Positions 1 through 8,530 of a stretch of DNA of 64,000 bases are shown in pieces. Numbering within the stretch: the first letter of the stretch is position 1; each line of letters begins with the position of its first letter. The notes under the pieces are model-generated. The model was not told the DNA's origin and did not search any database. It saw only the letters and a list, made by a program, of their open reading frames with translations. The translations under genes were made by a program, and so were the position numbers. Source of the stretch: Sanguibacter sp. HDW7 (GTDB lineage: Bacteria > Actinomycetota > Actinomycetes > Actinomycetales > Cellulomonadaceae); NCBI RefSeq assembly GCF_011300875.1, contig NZ_CP049862.1, positions 620,001-684,000 on the forward strand, given 5' to 3'.

Positions 1-275
1 ATCCCGAGCGCGACGAGCGCGACCGACGCAGGTGTCGTGAGGAGCGTGCCGAGGTCGAGGTGAGTGAGCGCCGGCAGCCCGGCGGCGCTCACCGCGAGAG
101 CGAGCAGCAGCCCCACGAGGGGGACGACGACGAGCCCAGCGGCGCCGACCGCCGCGGCGACGAGCACCCAGCGGGGACCTGCGGAGCGCAGCAGGCTCAC
201 CGTGCGGCGCAGGTCTGCGCCGGGTCGTGCGCGGCCAGAAGGCGTCGGGGACGAGTCGGACGGCTCGATGGTCAC
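1..275 (-). CDS. Membrane protein N-terminus, resembles GDPD membrane domain (partial)
   Basis: The 5' part of a minus-strand gene runs off the left edge; it starts at a GTG read from position 275. The 91 visible residues are a polar, Ser/Pro/Arg-rich head, a short basic segment (LRRTVSLLRSAGPRW), a long hydrophobic helix around residues 38-62, a PALTHLDLGTLL segment, then the start of another hydrophobic stretch. This order resembles the membrane domain found at the N-terminus of some membrane-anchored glycerophosphodiester phosphodiesterases, where an ALTN-D-L motif follows the first helix. The catalytic part would lie outside the window, so the product is only a guess. It is divergent from the helicase gene, with 56 bp between the two starts. 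Confidence 0.45.
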   Translation of the reverse strand, partial: MTIEPSDSSPTPSGRARPGADLRRTVSLLRSAGPRWVLVAAAVGAAGLVVVPLVGLLLALAVSAAGLPALTHLDLGTLLTTPASVALVALG

Positions 276-319
276 GCGCCGAGCGTAGCGGCCTGTGCAC
301 ACGGGGTCACGGACGGTGG

Positions 320-325
320 GACAAT
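320..325 (+). promoter_or_regulatory. Putative -10 element, leaderless SNF2 mRNA
   Basis: GACAAT ends 6 nt before the ATG at 332. The same spacing recurs before several other genes in the window (5608, 12497, 19159, 20405), which is what leaderless actinobacterial promoters look like. No good -35 is seen. Confidence 0.45.
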
Positions 326-331
326 GATCGG

Positions 332-3300
332 ATGCTCACCCGCGCACAGGTCTCGACGTTCGTCGGGCGCACCGTCTATGCGCGGGGCGAGCAGGTGCTC
401 GAGGCCGAGAGAGTCGTGTCGGTCGCGCGCAACGGCGCGAAGGTCGTCGGGCACGTCCTGGGGACGCGCGACGAGAACTACGTCGTGACGATCACGCTGA
501 GCTCGGCCTCGGCGGACGCCCGGCCGACGCTCGGAAGGTGCACGTGCCCCGTGCGCCTCGCGTGCAAGCACTGCGCGGCGACGCTGCTCGCGCTCATCGA
601 GCGCGACGAGCGCGCGGCGCGGACCGCGCTCGCGGCGCCTGCGCGCCCTGAGCCGCGCCGTGCCAAGGACTATGCGCGCACCCCCGAGTGGCAGCGCACG
701 TTCGAGGGCATGCTCACGGACGCGGGCCTCGACACGCTCCCGGTCGACGACGCCCCGGCGCTCGTGCCCGAGGTCCCGGCCGAGGTTGCGCTCATGGTCG
801 AGGTCCTCGCGTCCGCGCGGCGCGACGACCGTGCGGCCGAGTCGGTGACGCTCCGTCCGCTCGTGCGTGGTCGCACGGGCGCGTGGGTGCGGCAGGGCGT
901 GTCGTGGTCGGACTTCCGGCACGGGTTCCCGCCGGTCGCGCTGCCGACGCCACAGCTGGCGGCGCTGCGCGCGCTCGGTGCGCTCGGCGAGACGGACGCG
1001 CGGCACTCCTCCGCGATGGGTGTCTACCTCGACTCGCTCCCGGGCCCTGCGCTGTGGGCGGCGCTGCGCGACGCGTACGCGCTCGGTGTGCCGTTCCTCC
1101 ACCCGGACCGTTCGCCCGTGCCGTTCGACGAGCAGCCGGCGCTCGTCGTCCTCCATCTCGACCGCGTGCGTGGCGGGTCGCTGCGGGTGCGGGTGACGCT
1201 CGAGCCCGAGGGTGGCTGGGGTGGGCACGACGTGCACCTGCCGCTCGGCTCGCCCGCCGCCGGCGTGCTCGCCCGGACGGGCGGTGAACGCCCCGCGCGC
1301 GACGACGGGCTGCGGCTCGCGATCTTCACGCGCGCGCTCGACGCGACCGTGCGCGACCTGCTCGACCGGCCGGAGCCGCTCGCCGTGCCGGCGGCGGACG
1401 TCCCGCTGTTCCTCGGGCGTGTGCTGCCCGGCCTGCGGGGGCGTGTCGACGAGGTGCGGGCGTCGGGCGTCGAGCTGCCCGAGGCCCCCGCGCCGACGCT
1501 CGTGTGCGACGTCGAGCACCGTGGCGGGCACGAGGTCGTGCTGCGCTGGGAGTGGCGCTACCTCTCGCGGGGCCTCGAGACCGACGGGCCGGGCGTTCCG
1601 GCGCTCACCGTGCCGCTCGGCACGCCGTCGCGCAGCCCGCTGCGGGACCGCGAGGCCGAGCGCGCGGTGCTCGCGCGCGTGCGGCCGCACATCGCGGCGC
1701 TCGATGCGGCGCTGCGTGCGCACGAGGCGGCGGGTGGCGACCTCGCGCGCGACCCGGAGGCCGGCCCGGTCGGCGCACGCGTCGTCCGCGGCATCGAGGC
1801 GGCTCGCCTCCTCACCGGGGAGATCCCGCGCCTGCGCGAGCTTGCGGGCGAGGTCGAGGCCTTCGCCGTCGACGAGCACGGCAGCACGGTCACGTACCAC
1901 CTCGAGGACGACGTCCGCGTCGCCCTGTCGACGACCGCGCGTGAGGGCGACCGCGACTGGTTCGACCTCGCCGTCACCGTCGAGGTCGGCGGCCGTACCG
2001 TCCCGTACGAGCAGGTGTTCCGCGCGATCGCCGCGGGCGACGAGTACCTGCTGCTCGACGACGGCACGTACTTCGCGCTCGAGGACCCGCGCTTCGCACG
2101 CCTGCGCGAGCTCATCGCCGAGGCCCGCGCCATGCAGGACACTCGCGGCGGCGGCCTGCGCGTCTCGCGCTACCAGTCGGGGTTGTTCGACGACCTCGAG
2201 GGGCTCGACGTCGACGGCGTGCAGGCGACAGCCTGGCGGTCCTCGCTCGCGGCGCTCGCGGACGGTGCGCGCCCCGAGCCGGTCGGCGCGCCCAGCGGCC
2301 TGCGTGCCGAGCTGAGGCCCTACCAGCAGGAGGGCGTCGACTGGCTGTGCTTCCTCGAGGAGCACGGGCTCGGCGGCGTCCTCGCGGACGACATGGGTCT
2401 CGGCAAGACGGTGCAGGCGCTCGCGTTCGCGCTCCACGTGCTGCGGCGCCCGGCGTCCGACGGCTCGCGTCCCGCACCCATGCTCGTCGTCGCGCCGACG
2501 TCGGTCGTCGGCAACTGGGCGGCCGAGGTCGCACGGTTCACGGACCTGCGCTGCGCCGTCGTCGCGCGCACGTCGTCGGGCCGCGGCACATCGCTCGCGG
2601 CAGAGATCGGCGACGCGGAGATCGTCGTGACGTCGTACGCGGTCCTGCGCCTCGACACCGAGGCGTTCGCGGACCGTGCGTGGTCGGCGCTCGTCCTCGA
2701 CGAGGCCCAGTTCGTCAAGAACCACAAGTCCGTCGGCTACCGGGCGGTGCGCGAGATCGACGCGCCGACGAAGATCGCGCTCACGGGCACGCCCCTCGAG
2801 AACAACCTCATGGAGCTGTGGTCGATCCTCTCGGTCGTCTGCCCGGGCCTGCTCGGGCACCCGGGGCGGTTCGCGGAGTTTTACCAGAAGCCTGTCGAGC
2901 GCGACGGCGACTCGGAGCGGCTCGCGCTGCTGCGCCGCCGCGTCGCGCCGTTCATGGTGCGCCGCACCAAGGAGTCGGTCGCGGCCGACCTTCCCGAGAA
3001 GATCGAGCAGGTCCTCGACGTCGAGCTGCTGCCGCGCCACCGCGCGGTGTACGACCGGCTGCTCGCGCGTGAGCGCACCCGGGTGCTCGGGCTCGTCGAG
3101 GACCTCGACGGGCATCGCTTCGAGGTGCTGCGCTCGCTCACGGTGCTGCGGCAGGCGGCGCTCGACGTCTCGCTCGTCGGGGCGGACGACCCGGGCTCGA
3201 CGTCCGTGCCTCCCGGCGGGGTCGCGCGGCCGGTGCCGTCCTCGAAGCTCGAGGTGCTCTTCGAGATGCTCGAGGACATCCTCGCCGAGGGGCACTCGGT

Positions 3301-3742
3301 GCTGATCTTCAGCCAGTTCACGCAGTTCCTCGGGCGCGTGCGCGACGGGCTCGAGGCGCGCAGCGTCCAGCACTCCTACCTCGACGGGCGCACGCGCCGA
3401 CGCCAGGAGCAGATCGACGCTTTCACGCGCGGCGAGACGCAGGTGTTCCTCATCTCGCTCAAGGCGGGCGGCTTCGGCCTCAACCTCACGGCGGCGGACT
3501 ACTGCATCCTTCTCGACCCGTGGTGGAACCCGGCGGCGGAGGCGCAGGCGGTCGACCGCGCGCACCGCATCGGGCAGACGAAGCAGGTCATGGTCTACCG
3601 GATGGTCGCGACGGACACGATCGAGGAGAAGGTCATGAAGCTCAAGGAGGGCAAGTCCGCGCTGTTCTCCTCGGTGCTCGACGGCGGCGCGGCGGGTGGC
3701 GCGGGCCTCAGCGCGGCGGACGTCCGCGAGCTCCTCGCCTGA
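332..3742 (+). CDS. SWIM zinc-finger SNF2-family helicase
   Basis: A 1136-residue SF2 DNA translocase. A SWIM-type zinc finger lies near residues 69-83 (CTCPVRLACKHC). A long divergent middle region follows, then an SNF2 ATPase in the C-terminal half. Walker A is ADDMGLGKT at about residue 685, the Walker B/DEXX motif is LDEAQ, motif III is LTGTPLENN, and the C-terminal motifs GFGLNLTAAD and VDRAHRIGQ are intact. The domain order matches the standalone bacterial SWIM-SNF2 family, thought to remodel nucleoprotein or act in repair; no substrate is known. The ATG at 332 was chosen over a frame-open GTG upstream because the family starts at MLTRAQV and a -10-like GACAAT ends 6 nt before it, suggesting a leaderless mRNA. 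A palindrome follows the stop codon. Confidence 0.93.
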   Translation: MLTRAQVSTFVGRTVYARGEQVLEAERVVSVARNGAKVVGHVLGTRDENYVVTITLSSASADARPTLGRCTCPVRLACKHCAATLLALIERDERAARTALAAPARPEPRRAKDYARTPEWQRTFEGMLTDAGLDTLPVDDAPALVPEVPAEVALMVEVLASARRDDRAAESVTLRPLVRGRTGAWVRQGVSWSDFRHGFPPVALPTPQLAALRALGALGETDARHSSAMGVYLDSLPGPALWAALRDAYALGVPFLHPDRSPVPFDEQPALVVLHLDRVRGGSLRVRVTLEPEGGWGGHDVHLPLGSPAAGVLARTGGERPARDDGLRLAIFTRALDATVRDLLDRPEPLAVPAADVPLFLGRVLPGLRGRVDEVRASGVELPEAPAPTLVCDVEHRGGHEVVLRWEWRYLSRGLETDGPGVPALTVPLGTPSRSPLRDREAERAVLARVRPHIAALDAALRAHEAAGGDLARDPEAGPVGARVVRGIEAARLLTGEIPRLRELAGEVEAFAVDEHGSTVTYHLEDDVRVALSTTAREGDRDWFDLAVTVEVGGRTVPYEQVFRAIAAGDEYLLLDDGTYFALEDPRFARLRELIAEARAMQDTRGGGLRVSRYQSGLFDDLEGLDVDGVQATAWRSSLAALADGARPEPVGAPSGLRAELRPYQQEGVDWLCFLEEHGLGGVLADDMGLGKTVQALAFALHVLRRPASDGSRPAPMLVVAPTSVVGNWAAEVARFTDLRCAVVARTSSGRGTSLAAEIGDAEIVVTSYAVLRLDTEAFADRAWSALVLDEAQFVKNHKSVGYRAVREIDAPTKIALTGTPLENNLMELWSILSVVCPGLLGHPGRFAEFYQKPVERDGDSERLALLRRRVAPFMVRRTKESVAADLPEKIEQVLDVELLPRHRAVYDRLLARERTRVLGLVEDLDGHRFEVLRSLTVLRQAALDVSLVGADDPGSTSVPPGGVARPVPSSKLEVLFEMLEDILAEGHSVLIFSQFTQFLGRVRDGLEARSVQHSYLDGRTRRRQEQIDAFTRGETQVFLISLKAGGFGLNLTAADYCILLDPWWNPAAEAQAVDRAHRIGQTKQVMVYRMVATDTIEEKVMKLKEGKSALFSSVLDGGAAGGAGLSAADVRELLA

Positions 3743-3775
3743 CCCCTCCCTCCCTCTTGACCGACACCCTCCCCG

Positions 3776-3824
3776 ACTCGTAGCGCTTCTGCACTCTCCG
3801 GGAGTGTGCGGAAGCGCTACGAGT
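3776..3824. repeat. GACTCGTAG-family palindrome, copy A
   Basis: Two 24-nt arms (3776-3799 and 3801-3824) are inverted copies with 22 of 24 positions matching, separated by a single G. The outer ends read ACTCGTAGCGCTTC. The element lies 33 nt after the SNF2 stop codon and could fold into a terminator hairpin, but it has no T-tract. Related outer ends (GACTCGTAG) occur at 14926-14974 and 14988-15049, so it belongs to a small dispersed family. Confidence 0.75.
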
Positions 3825-3852
3825 GGCCAGTGCGGGCTGGTTGGATGGGGGC

Positions 3853-5532
3853 GTGCCGATGCTGCTTCCGTCCGAGCCCACGTTCCCCGACGACGGGGGC
3901 GCCGAGCGTGCGATCTGGGAGGCCCTGCGCACGCATCTGCCGGCCGACGTGCTGCTCGTCGCGGGCCAGCGCATCCAGGACGGCGAGACCGAGCGTGAGC
4001 TCGACATCGTCGTCGCGTGGCCAGGCGTCGGCGTCGCGGTCCTCGAGGTCAAGGGCGGCATGGTCGCGCGGGAGGACGGCGCGTGGTGGCAGGGCTCGGG
4101 CGACGCGCGGCACCGCATCGATCCCGTCGGGCAGGCGCAGCGCGGCCGCCACGCGCTGCAGGACCTGCTCGGAGAGCGCCGGGTCGAGGGCGCCCACGCG
4201 CGTGCCGCGCACCTCGTCGCGTTCCCGCACACGTACGTCCCGGCGACGTGGGACGCGCTCGACCTGCCGCGCGCGCTCGTCGTCGACAGGGCTGACGTCG
4301 AGGACGGTCCGGCGGTCGTCGTCGCGCGCGTGCAGCACGCGATCCTCGAGCACGGCCAGGGACGGTCGCCGCTCGCGTCCGTCGACGGCTTCCTGCGGGT
4401 CCTCGACCCGGTGCTCACGGGCGAGGCGGACGGCCCGGAGGCGACGACGGCGCACGAGCTGCGCTCGGACCAGCTGACGAAGGACCAGGCGGCGATGCTC
4501 GACAAGCTGCGCGCGTTCCCGCGGCTGCGGGTCGTCGGCGGCGCTGGCACGGGCAAGACGTTCCTCGCGCTCGACCAGGCGCGCCGACGTGCGCGCGAGG
4601 GCGACCGCGTCGCGCTGCTGTGCTACTCGCGGGGCCTGGCGGCGTACCTCCGGGAGTTCACGTCGTCCTGGCCCGCACGCGAGCGTCCTGCGTACGTCGG
4701 GCTGTTCCACGACCTGCCGTTGCGCTGGGGTGCGGAGCCGGGCACGGATGACGACGGCGACTACTGGGAGCGCCGTCTGCCGCTGCGCCTCGCAGAGCTC
4801 GCGGACGCGCAGCCGGAGGCCGAGCGCTTCGACACGATCATCGTCGACGAGGGTCAGGACTTCGGCGAGCTGTGGTGGTCGGCGGTGCTGCGCTGCCTGC
4901 GCGACCCGGACCACGGCCGGCTCTACGTCTTCATGGACGACAACCAGCGGATCTTCCCGCGCGACGGCGCGGCGCCGATCGACCTGCCGCCCGTCGAGCT
5001 CGACGAGAACCTGCGCTCGACGAAGCAGATCGCGCAGCTCTTCGGCTCGCTGTCGGGCGCCGTGCTCCGGGCGCGGGGCGCGGACGGTCCGCCCGTGCGG
5101 ATCGTCGACGTCCCGGCCGAGGACGCGGTCGGGCATGCGGACACGGTCGTCGACCAGCTGCTCGAGGTGGGCTACGCGCCGGGGCGCATCGCGCTGCTCA
5201 CGACGGGCCGGCGCCATCCGGTGCAGGTCGAGCGGGTCGCGTCGGTCGGGTACCCGGGCTACTGGGGTGAGTTCCTCGCGGGCGAGGATGTCCTCTACGG
5301 GCATGTCCTGGGTTTCAAGGGGCTCGAGCGGTCGGTCGTCGTGCTTGCGGTCAACGGCGTGCGGGATGCGGAGCGTGCGCGCGAGATGCTCTACGCGGGA
5401 CTGAGCCGGGCGCGGTCGCTGCTCGTCGTCGTGGGTCCGCGCAGCCTTGTCGTCGAGCACGGCGGCGAAGGGGTGGCTCGGCGCCTCGACGCGGCGCAGG
5501 ACATCACGGACGCAGTGCTCGCCGACGGGTGA
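3853..5532 (+). CDS. NERD nuclease-like / SF1 helicase fusion
   Basis: A 559-residue protein. Residues 1-150 form a NERD (nuclease-related) domain with the hallmark VAVLEVKGG strand; the second half is a compact superfamily 1 (UvrD/Rep-like) helicase. Helicase motifs seen are Walker A GGAGTGKTF, Walker B IIVDEGQDF, DDNQRIF, ENLRST, the motif-V-like LGFKGLERSVV and the motif-VI-like YAGLSRAR. It probably couples DNA unwinding with cleavage or end binding in DNA processing; the pathway is not known. The GTG at 3853 was chosen because TTGGAT sits 6 nt before it and homologous proteins begin close to MLLPSEP; the ATG at 3859 is an alternative. It follows the SNF2 helicase on the same strand. Confidence 0.85.
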   Translation: MPMLLPSEPTFPDDGGAERAIWEALRTHLPADVLLVAGQRIQDGETERELDIVVAWPGVGVAVLEVKGGMVAREDGAWWQGSGDARHRIDPVGQAQRGRHALQDLLGERRVEGAHARAAHLVAFPHTYVPATWDALDLPRALVVDRADVEDGPAVVVARVQHAILEHGQGRSPLASVDGFLRVLDPVLTGEADGPEATTAHELRSDQLTKDQAAMLDKLRAFPRLRVVGGAGTGKTFLALDQARRRAREGDRVALLCYSRGLAAYLREFTSSWPARERPAYVGLFHDLPLRWGAEPGTDDDGDYWERRLPLRLAELADAQPEAERFDTIIVDEGQDFGELWWSAVLRCLRDPDHGRLYVFMDDNQRIFPRDGAAPIDLPPVELDENLRSTKQIAQLFGSLSGAVLRARGADGPPVRIVDVPAEDAVGHADTVVDQLLEVGYAPGRIALLTTGRRHPVQVERVASVGYPGYWGEFLAGEDVLYGHVLGFKGLERSVVVLAVNGVRDAERAREMLYAGLSRARSLLVVVGPRSLVVEHGGEGVARRLDAAQDITDAVLADG

Positions 5533-5594
5533 AAGTGACGTCCGGCGGGGTGGTGCCGGGGTGCGCTCGCGGTGCGGGGCACACCGAGGCGTCC

Positions 5595-5600
5595 TAGGTT
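5595..5600 (+). promoter_or_regulatory. Putative -10 element, leaderless hydrolase mRNA
   Basis: TAGGTT lies 7 nt before the ATG at 5608 and there is no Shine-Dalgarno sequence between them. Confidence 0.45.
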
Positions 5601-5607
5601 CGCTGAC

Positions 5608-6423
5608 ATGGCACATGTCGACGTTGCAGGTGGCCGGCTCTTCGTGGAGGTCGACGGGGACGATGACGCCCCGCCGGTCGTCCTGCTGCACGCGGACGTC
5701 GCGACGTCCCGCATGTGGGACGCGCTCGTCCCTGTGCTCGCCGCGGACCACCGGGTGGTGCAGTTCGATCGGCGTGGTTCCGGGCGGTCCACGACGCGGG
5801 CGACAGTGTTCGACCCGCGGCAGGACCTCGTCGAGGTGCTCGACCGGCTCGGGGTCTCGCGTGGGGTCGTGGTCGGGGCGGCGGAGGGTGGTCGGCTCGC
5901 GCTCGACCTGGCGCTCGCCCGCCCCGAGCGGGTCGCGGGTCTCGTGCTTCTCGCACCGGGCGTGAGCGGGGCCCCTGAGTCGGTGCTGACGATCCAGGAG
6001 CAGCGTGCAGCCGACGAGGTGGGGCGTGCGCGGGAGGCGGGCGACGCACGGGCGCTCGTCGAGGCGACGGTCGCGCTGCGGTCGGTCGGACCGTCGCGGG
6101 CGTCGGGCGGGCCGGGGCCCGACGTCGCGGCGCGGCTGCTCGAGCTGCACGTGGGGAACGTCGACCACGTGCTCGGCAAGCTGGCGCCGCGCGAGCCGGA
6201 GCGTCCTGCGTGGGACCGACTCGGGCAGGTGCGGGTGCCGTCGCTCGTCGTCGTCGGTGACGACGGTCTCGTGGCGGAGCGGCAGGTCGCGACGCACGTC
6301 GCGTCGCACCTCCCGGACGTGACGTTCGTGCTCGTCGAGGGTGCGGGGCACCTGCCCTCGGTCGAGCGGCCCGACGAGGTCGCGGCGTCGGTGAGGCGCT
6401 GGCTCGCTGCGTACGGCCTCTGA
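5608..6423 (+). CDS. Alpha/beta hydrolase-fold protein lacking the nucleophile Ser
   Basis: The 271 residues follow the alpha/beta hydrolase fold: a VVLLHADVATSRMWD oxyanion-loop region, a FDRRGSGRS turn, a VVVG strand, and a C-terminal GAGHLPSVERP with the catalytic-type His. The nucleophile elbow, normally G-x-S-x-G, reads G90-A91-A92-E93-G94, so alanine replaces the nucleophile. The usual acid site also deviates (VVGDDGLV, where a G-x-x-D pattern is expected). It may therefore be a non-catalytic binding protein or a degenerate enzyme. The ATG at 5608 is supported by the -10 element directly upstream. The next small gene begins 8 nt after its stop and may be co-transcribed. Confidence 0.8.
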   Translation: MAHVDVAGGRLFVEVDGDDDAPPVVLLHADVATSRMWDALVPVLAADHRVVQFDRRGSGRSTTRATVFDPRQDLVEVLDRLGVSRGVVVGAAEGGRLALDLALARPERVAGLVLLAPGVSGAPESVLTIQEQRAADEVGRAREAGDARALVEATVALRSVGPSRASGGPGPDVAARLLELHVGNVDHVLGKLAPREPERPAWDRLGQVRVPSLVVVGDDGLVAERQVATHVASHLPDVTFVLVEGAGHLPSVERPDEVAASVRRWLAAYGL

Positions 6424-6431
6424 GCCTGCGC

Positions 6432-6701
6432 ATGCAGATCATCTACTCCAACGCGTGCCAGGCGGTGTGGGCACGTGTGACGCGCTACGACGACGAGGCG
6501 GCGGGCAATGCGGTGGGTGCGAGCATCTTCCGCCAGATCGCGCCGGACGCGACGGACCGCCAGGACACCCACGAGCCCGACATCCAGGGGGCGTACACGA
6601 CGCTCATCGTGCGTCCGACGCGGGATACCCGTGTGTGCGCGGTCGGGTACGTCACGCTCGACGGCGAGAAGATCGACCTCGGCGAGCCGATCTGCGTCTG
6701 A
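6432..6701 (+). CDS. Small DUF2690-like protein
   Basis: An 89-residue protein whose N-terminus (YSNACQAVWARVTR) matches the conserved end of DUF2690, a domain in small actinobacterial proteins usually ending in a YS-x-x-C-x-A-x-W-A-R motif. Here that motif is at the very start, followed by about 70 residues with one predicted beta-rich stretch (YTTLIVRPTRDTRVCAVGYV). It therefore looks like the C-terminal half of the usual domain plus an extension. No signal peptide is visible. The gene starts 8 nt after the hydrolase stop codon, suggesting translational coupling. Function unknown. Confidence 0.6.
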   Translation: MQIIYSNACQAVWARVTRYDDEAAGNAVGASIFRQIAPDATDRQDTHEPDIQGAYTTLIVRPTRDTRVCAVGYVTLDGEKIDLGEPICV

Positions 6702-6707
6702 CGAGCT

Positions 6708-6737
6708 GACGCGCGCGGCCCCTGGGCCGCGCGCGTC
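6708..6737. terminator. Bidirectional hairpin terminator
   Basis: A perfect 14-bp stem (6708-6721 with 6724-6737) with a 2-nt loop lies between the convergent DUF2690-like and FAD dehydrogenase genes. It overlaps the latter's stop codon. No T-tract. Confidence 0.7.
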
Positions 6738-8394
6738 ATCCGATGGCCTCGCCCGCGGTGCGTCCGGAGAAGAGGCAGCCGCCGAGGAACGTGCCCTCGA
6801 GCGCTCGCTCGCCGTGGACGCCGCCGCCGCCGAAGCCGGCGGCCTCGCCGACGGCGTAGAGGCCGGGCAGGATCTCGCCGTCGGGCCGCAGGACGCGCGC
6901 CGAGGTGTCGGTGTGGAGCCCGCCGAGAGTCTTGCGGGTGAGGACGCGCAGGCGGACGGCGAGCAGCGGCCCGTCCTCGGGGGTCGTGAGGGGGCGCGGC
7001 GGGGCGACGCGGATGACCTTGTCGACGACGTACTCGCGGGCGCGTGCGGTCGCGACGACCTGCGGGTCCTTGCCGAGGCCCGACGACACCTGGGCGTCGC
7101 GCAGCGTGACGAGCCGTTCGAGTGCGGCGGCGTCGATGCGGTCCTCGCCGGTGAGCGCGTTCATGCCGGCAGCGAGCTCGGGGACGGTGGCTGCCCAGAC
7201 GAACTCGGGGGACTCCTCGGCGAAGCGGGCGACGGGGCCGACGGCGCCCTTGCGGACGCGCTCGAGGAGGAGCTTGACGTCCTTGCCGGTGAGGTCGGGG
7301 TTCTGGTCGGAGCCGGAGAGCGCGAACTCCTTCTCCATGATCGTGCGGTTGAGGACGAACCACGAGTGGTCGTCGCCGCGTCCGGTGACGTGCCGGAGCG
7401 AGCCGAGCGCGTCGAAGCCTGGGTAGAGCGGGTGGGGCAGGCGTCCGCCGTCGGCGTCGAGCCAGAGGGACGACGGGCCGGGGAGGATGCGGATGCCGTG
7501 GCGGTTCCAGACGGGCGTGTGCATGGCGACGCCCTCGGGGTAGTGCCACATGCGGTCGGTGTGGACGAGCGCGGCGCCCGCGGCGGCGGCGTGGGCGAGC
7601 ATCTCGCCGTCGGTGGAGTCGGGCACGCCCGAGAGCATGGTCGACGGCAGGGAGCCTGCCGAGGCAGGCCACTGGGCGCGGACGAGCTCGTGGTTGGCGC
7701 CGATGCCGCCGGTCGCGACGACGACGGCGCGTGCGCCGAGCTCGACGATGCGGACGACGTCCCGGCCGGACGGCTCGCCGCGGCCGGCGTCGTCGGGCGC
7801 GAGCACCTCGGCGCGGACGCCGGTGACGACTCCGTCGGTCGTCACGAGCTCGGTGACGCGGTGACGGAAGCGGATGTCGAGCAGGCCGGCTCGGCGTGCC
7901 TCGACGGCGGCGCGGACGAAGGGCTCGAGGACTCCGGGCCCGGTGCCCCACGTGACGTGGAAGCGGGGGACGGTGTTGCCGTGGCCGCCGGCGGGGTGAC
8001 CGCCGCGCTCGGCCCACTGGACGAGCGGGAACCAGCGCACGCCCTTGTCGTGCAGCCAGGGGCGCATCTCGTGCGCCGCGAAGTCGACGAAGCGTTCTGC
8101 CCAGGCGTAGCCCCAGCGGTCGGGGCCCTCGCCGCGGTCGGCGCCTGGCAGGAACTGTGCGGAGCCGAGCCAGTCGGCGAGGGCGAGCTCGGCGGAGTCC
8201 TTGACGCCGAGGCGTCGCTGCTCGGGGGAGTCGACGAGGAAGAGCCCGCCGAAGGACCACCACGCCTGCCCGCCGAGCGAGGCGCGGGGCTCCTGCTCGA
8301 GGATCGTGACGTGGCGGCCGCGCGCGGTGAGGGTGGCGGCGGTGACGAGGCCGGCGAGGCCTGCGCCGATGATGAGGACGTCGTCGTCGGTCAT
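6736..8394 (-). CDS. FAD-dependent dehydrogenase (ketosteroid-dehydrogenase-like)
   Basis: A 552-residue flavoprotein. The N-terminus carries the dinucleotide-binding fingerprint DVLIIGAGLAGLVTA, followed by the acidic strand end ILEQE that binds ribose. A second FAD segment near the C-terminus reads LYAVGEAAGFGGGGV. The internal VVVATGGIGANHELV and the length fit the FAD_binding_2 family close to 3-ketosteroid delta-1-dehydrogenase and fumarate-reductase flavoproteins, specifically the group annotated as putative FAD-binding dehydrogenase (PRK12834-like). No signal peptide, so probably cytoplasmic. The substrate cannot be told from sequence. It stands alone on its strand, divergent from the first Ig-repeat protein. 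Confidence 0.88.
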   Translation of the reverse strand: MTDDDVLIIGAGLAGLVTAATLTARGRHVTILEQEPRASLGGQAWWSFGGLFLVDSPEQRRLGVKDSAELALADWLGSAQFLPGADRGEGPDRWGYAWAERFVDFAAHEMRPWLHDKGVRWFPLVQWAERGGHPAGGHGNTVPRFHVTWGTGPGVLEPFVRAAVEARRAGLLDIRFRHRVTELVTTDGVVTGVRAEVLAPDDAGRGEPSGRDVVRIVELGARAVVVATGGIGANHELVRAQWPASAGSLPSTMLSGVPDSTDGEMLAHAAAAGAALVHTDRMWHYPEGVAMHTPVWNRHGIRILPGPSSLWLDADGGRLPHPLYPGFDALGSLRHVTGRGDDHSWFVLNRTIMEKEFALSGSDQNPDLTGKDVKLLLERVRKGAVGPVARFAEESPEFVWAATVPELAAGMNALTGEDRIDAAALERLVTLRDAQVSSGLGKDPQVVATARAREYVVDKVIRVAPPRPLTTPEDGPLLAVRLRVLTRKTLGGLHTDTSARVLRPDGEILPGLYAVGEAAGFGGGGVHGERALEGTFLGGCLFSGRTAGEAIG

Positions 8395-8530
8395 GGCGGC
8401 ACCCTACTCGCGTGACGCTCCTCACACACGGTGTTGCGAGCGGACCCCGTGGAATCGCCTCGCGCAGCGCCCGGTATGTGGGACAGTTCCTTATCGCCCC
8501 ATCGAGGGGCCCGGAGGAGAGGCGGACGAC

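Noticed and set aside
272-3565. Long minus-strand open frame of about 1100 codons
   Set aside because: It lies wholly opposite the SNF2 helicase and has an Arg/Ala/His-rich composition with no domain; antisense frames of this length are common at very high GC.
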